This document shows, piece after piece, positions 5,224-6,645 of a stretch of 6,645 bases of DNA (positions within the stretch are counted from its first letter, which is position 1; each line of letters opens with the position of its first letter). The notes below the pieces were generated by a model. It ran no database searches, had not been told where the DNA came from, and saw nothing but the letters and a program-made list of their open reading frames with translations. The position numbers and the translations under genes were made by a program. This DNA comes from an uncultured Bacteroidota bacterium (GTDB lineage Bacteria; Bacteroidota; Bacteroidia; 2-12-FULL-35-15). The stretch is taken from NCBI GenBank assembly GCA_903881065.1, contig CAIRRW010000182.1, positions 1 to 6,645 on the forward strand, in the 5' to 3' direction.

Positions 5224-6621
5224 ATGAAAAATTTATTAGAAATATGTTATTTAATCGGGTCGGTAACTTTTATTATCGGCTTAAAAATGATGGGTAATGC
5301 AAAGACTGCCCGTAAAGGAAACTTGATAGGTGCAGGTGGTATGATCATAGCTATTTTAGGAACCATCTTTTTGCATGAAGGACCTGTTCCAATAATGATT
5401 TCCGGAATGATTTTCGGAGCGATTGCATTAGGGACAATCATTGGCTGGATGACAGCAAAGAAAGTGCAAATGACAAAAATGCCGGAACTTGTTTCCATGT
5501 TCAATGGAATGGGTGGTGCTTGTGCGGCTTTAATTTCATTAATTGAATTCAATCATTTAATGAGCGAACCAACACACGTGGCGTCAATAGGTACAATGAT
5601 GGCAATTATCCTTGGTCTTATTATCGGTACAGTTTCGTTTTCCGGAAGTATTATCGCTTTCCTTAAACTGAATGGAACAATGAATAAACCTATTCGTTTG
5701 CCAAGTTACAACGTTATTAATACAATAGTAATGATAGGAGTATTTTCTTTCGGAGGATACATTATCGCGACAGGCGGAAGCATGATGCTTGTATATTTAT
5801 TATTTGCATGTGCTATTGTTTATGGTATTTTATTTACCATACCTATTGGTGGTGCAGATATGCCAGTGGTTATTTCTTTGTTAAACTCATTTACAGGTCT
5901 TGCTGCGGCATTTGGAGGTTTCCTTTACGACAATAAAGTAATGTTAACAGGTGGTATCCTTGTAGGTTCAGCAGGAACATTATTAACGTTGATTATGTGT
6001 AAAGCTATGAATCGTCCTCTTAGCAATGTTATTTTCGGGGCATTTGGTGGCGGTGCTACTGCTGCTTCAAGTGACAGTGTAAAAGGTTCTATTAAAGATA
6101 TTCAGGTTTCTGACTTAGCAATATTGATGAATTATTCCAAGAAAGTAGTTATCGTTCCCGGTTATGGATTGGCTGTAGCACAAGCACAGCACGTTATTCA
6201 CGAATTGGAACTTTTATTGGAAGAACGCGGCGTTGAAGTTAAATACGCTATACATCCTGTTGCAGGTCGTATGCCGGGCCACATGAACGTATTGCTTGCT
6301 GAAGCAAATGTTGATTATGGAAAATTGGTAGAGATGGATGATATCAATCCTGAGTTCGAACAAACTGATGTAGTACTTGTAGTTGGTGCAAATGACGTAG
6401 TAAATCCTGCTGCTAAATCTGACCCTTCTTCTCCAATATATGGCATGCCTATATTGGAAGTGGACAAAGCAAAACACATTATCATCAACAAACGATCAAT
6501 GAACGCAGGTTATGCTGGCATTGACAATTTATTGTTCTACGACCCTAAAGCTTCCATGTTCTTTGGAGATGCTAAAAAAGCATTAACAGAATTAGTTGCT
6601 GAATTGAAAACGATGGATTAA
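5224..6621 (+). CDS. pntB: NAD(P) transhydrogenase subunit beta (membrane domain and NADP(H) domain III)
   Basis: PntB carries nine membrane helices (within about residues 4-260) and the cytoplasmic NADP(H)-binding domain III (about 290-465), coupling proton entry to NADP+ reduction. At 465 residues it is full length. Membrane-domain marks: MPELVSMFNGMGG (86-98) and GADMPVVISLLNS (210-222), with Asp212 and Asn221 matching E. coli Asp213 and Asn222. Asn94 stands at the E. coli His91 position. Domain III marks: GYGLAVAQAQ (313-322), HPVAGRMPGHMNVLLAEA (344-361), GANDVVNPAA (388-397) with Asp391, and KRSMNAGYAGIDN (423-435), whose Lys423-Arg424 contact the NADP 2'-phosphate. The ATG lies 19 bases after pntAB, with a weak AAGAG purine stretch ahead of it. 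It is the last pnt gene; the final 24 bases of the window show neither a terminator nor another start. Confidence 0.98.
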   Translation: MKNLLEICYLIGSVTFIIGLKMMGNAKTARKGNLIGAGGMIIAILGTIFLHEGPVPIMISGMIFGAIALGTIIGWMTAKKVQMTKMPELVSMFNGMGGACAALISLIEFNHLMSEPTHVASIGTMMAIILGLIIGTVSFSGSIIAFLKLNGTMNKPIRLPSYNVINTIVMIGVFSFGGYIIATGGSMMLVYLLFACAIVYGILFTIPIGGADMPVVISLLNSFTGLAAAFGGFLYDNKVMLTGGILVGSAGTLLTLIMCKAMNRPLSNVIFGAFGGGATAASSDSVKGSIKDIQVSDLAILMNYSKKVVIVPGYGLAVAQAQHVIHELELLLEERGVEVKYAIHPVAGRMPGHMNVLLAEANVDYGKLVEMDDINPEFEQTDVVLVVGANDVVNPAAKSDPSSPIYGMPILEVDKAKHIIINKRSMNAGYAGIDNLLFYDPKASMFFGDAKKALTELVAELKTMD

Positions 6622-6645
6622 GAGTAAAAACATAAAACAATATAA

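Overview
The window reads as a chromosomal segment of an AT-rich member of the Bacteroidota. Three things suggest this. Start codons are preceded by A/T-rich leaders with little or no Shine-Dalgarno sequence. Several intergenic regions carry the Bacteroidota -7 promoter element TAnnTTT(G/C). A pRiA4b ORF-3-like protein lies directly upstream of miaA, and the proteins have Bacteroidota-like wording. This assignment is inferred from sequence features, not from a database search.

Layout: positions 1-63 hold the last 20 codons of a plus-strand gene ending in tandem stops. It converges on a leftward block of three genes: miaA (79-1005), a pRiA4b ORF-3/IS1096-passenger-like protein with a very acidic tail (1033-1686), and a class II CCA-adding tRNA nucleotidyltransferase with an HD domain (1768-3177, preferred start). 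The two outer genes both act in tRNA maturation: one prenylates A37, the other builds or repairs the 3' CCA end. The middle protein has no established role. Positions 3178-3735 form a long, mostly non-coding divergent spacer. It holds a 21-bp imperfect repeat inside a possible 41-codon ORF, an A/T-rich stretch with inverted repeats, and the probable promoter of the rightward operon.

The rightward operon (3736-6621) is a complete three-subunit proton-translocating NAD(P) transhydrogenase: pntAA (NAD(H)-binding domain I), pntAB (short membrane subunit, three helices) and pntB (nine membrane helices plus NADP(H)-binding domain III). Together they use the proton-motive force to transfer hydride from NADH to NADP+, supplying NADPH. 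The nucleotide-binding motifs are all present. A histidine in PntAB and an asparagine at the E. coli PntB His91 position suggest the variant with its channel histidine in the small subunit.

No tRNA, rRNA, CRISPR array, insertion sequence or recognisable riboswitch was seen. The window is mainly housekeeping; the less ordinary parts are the acidic-tailed protein, the 21-bp repeat ORF and the start/promoter arrangements. I see no convincing new multi-gene system.
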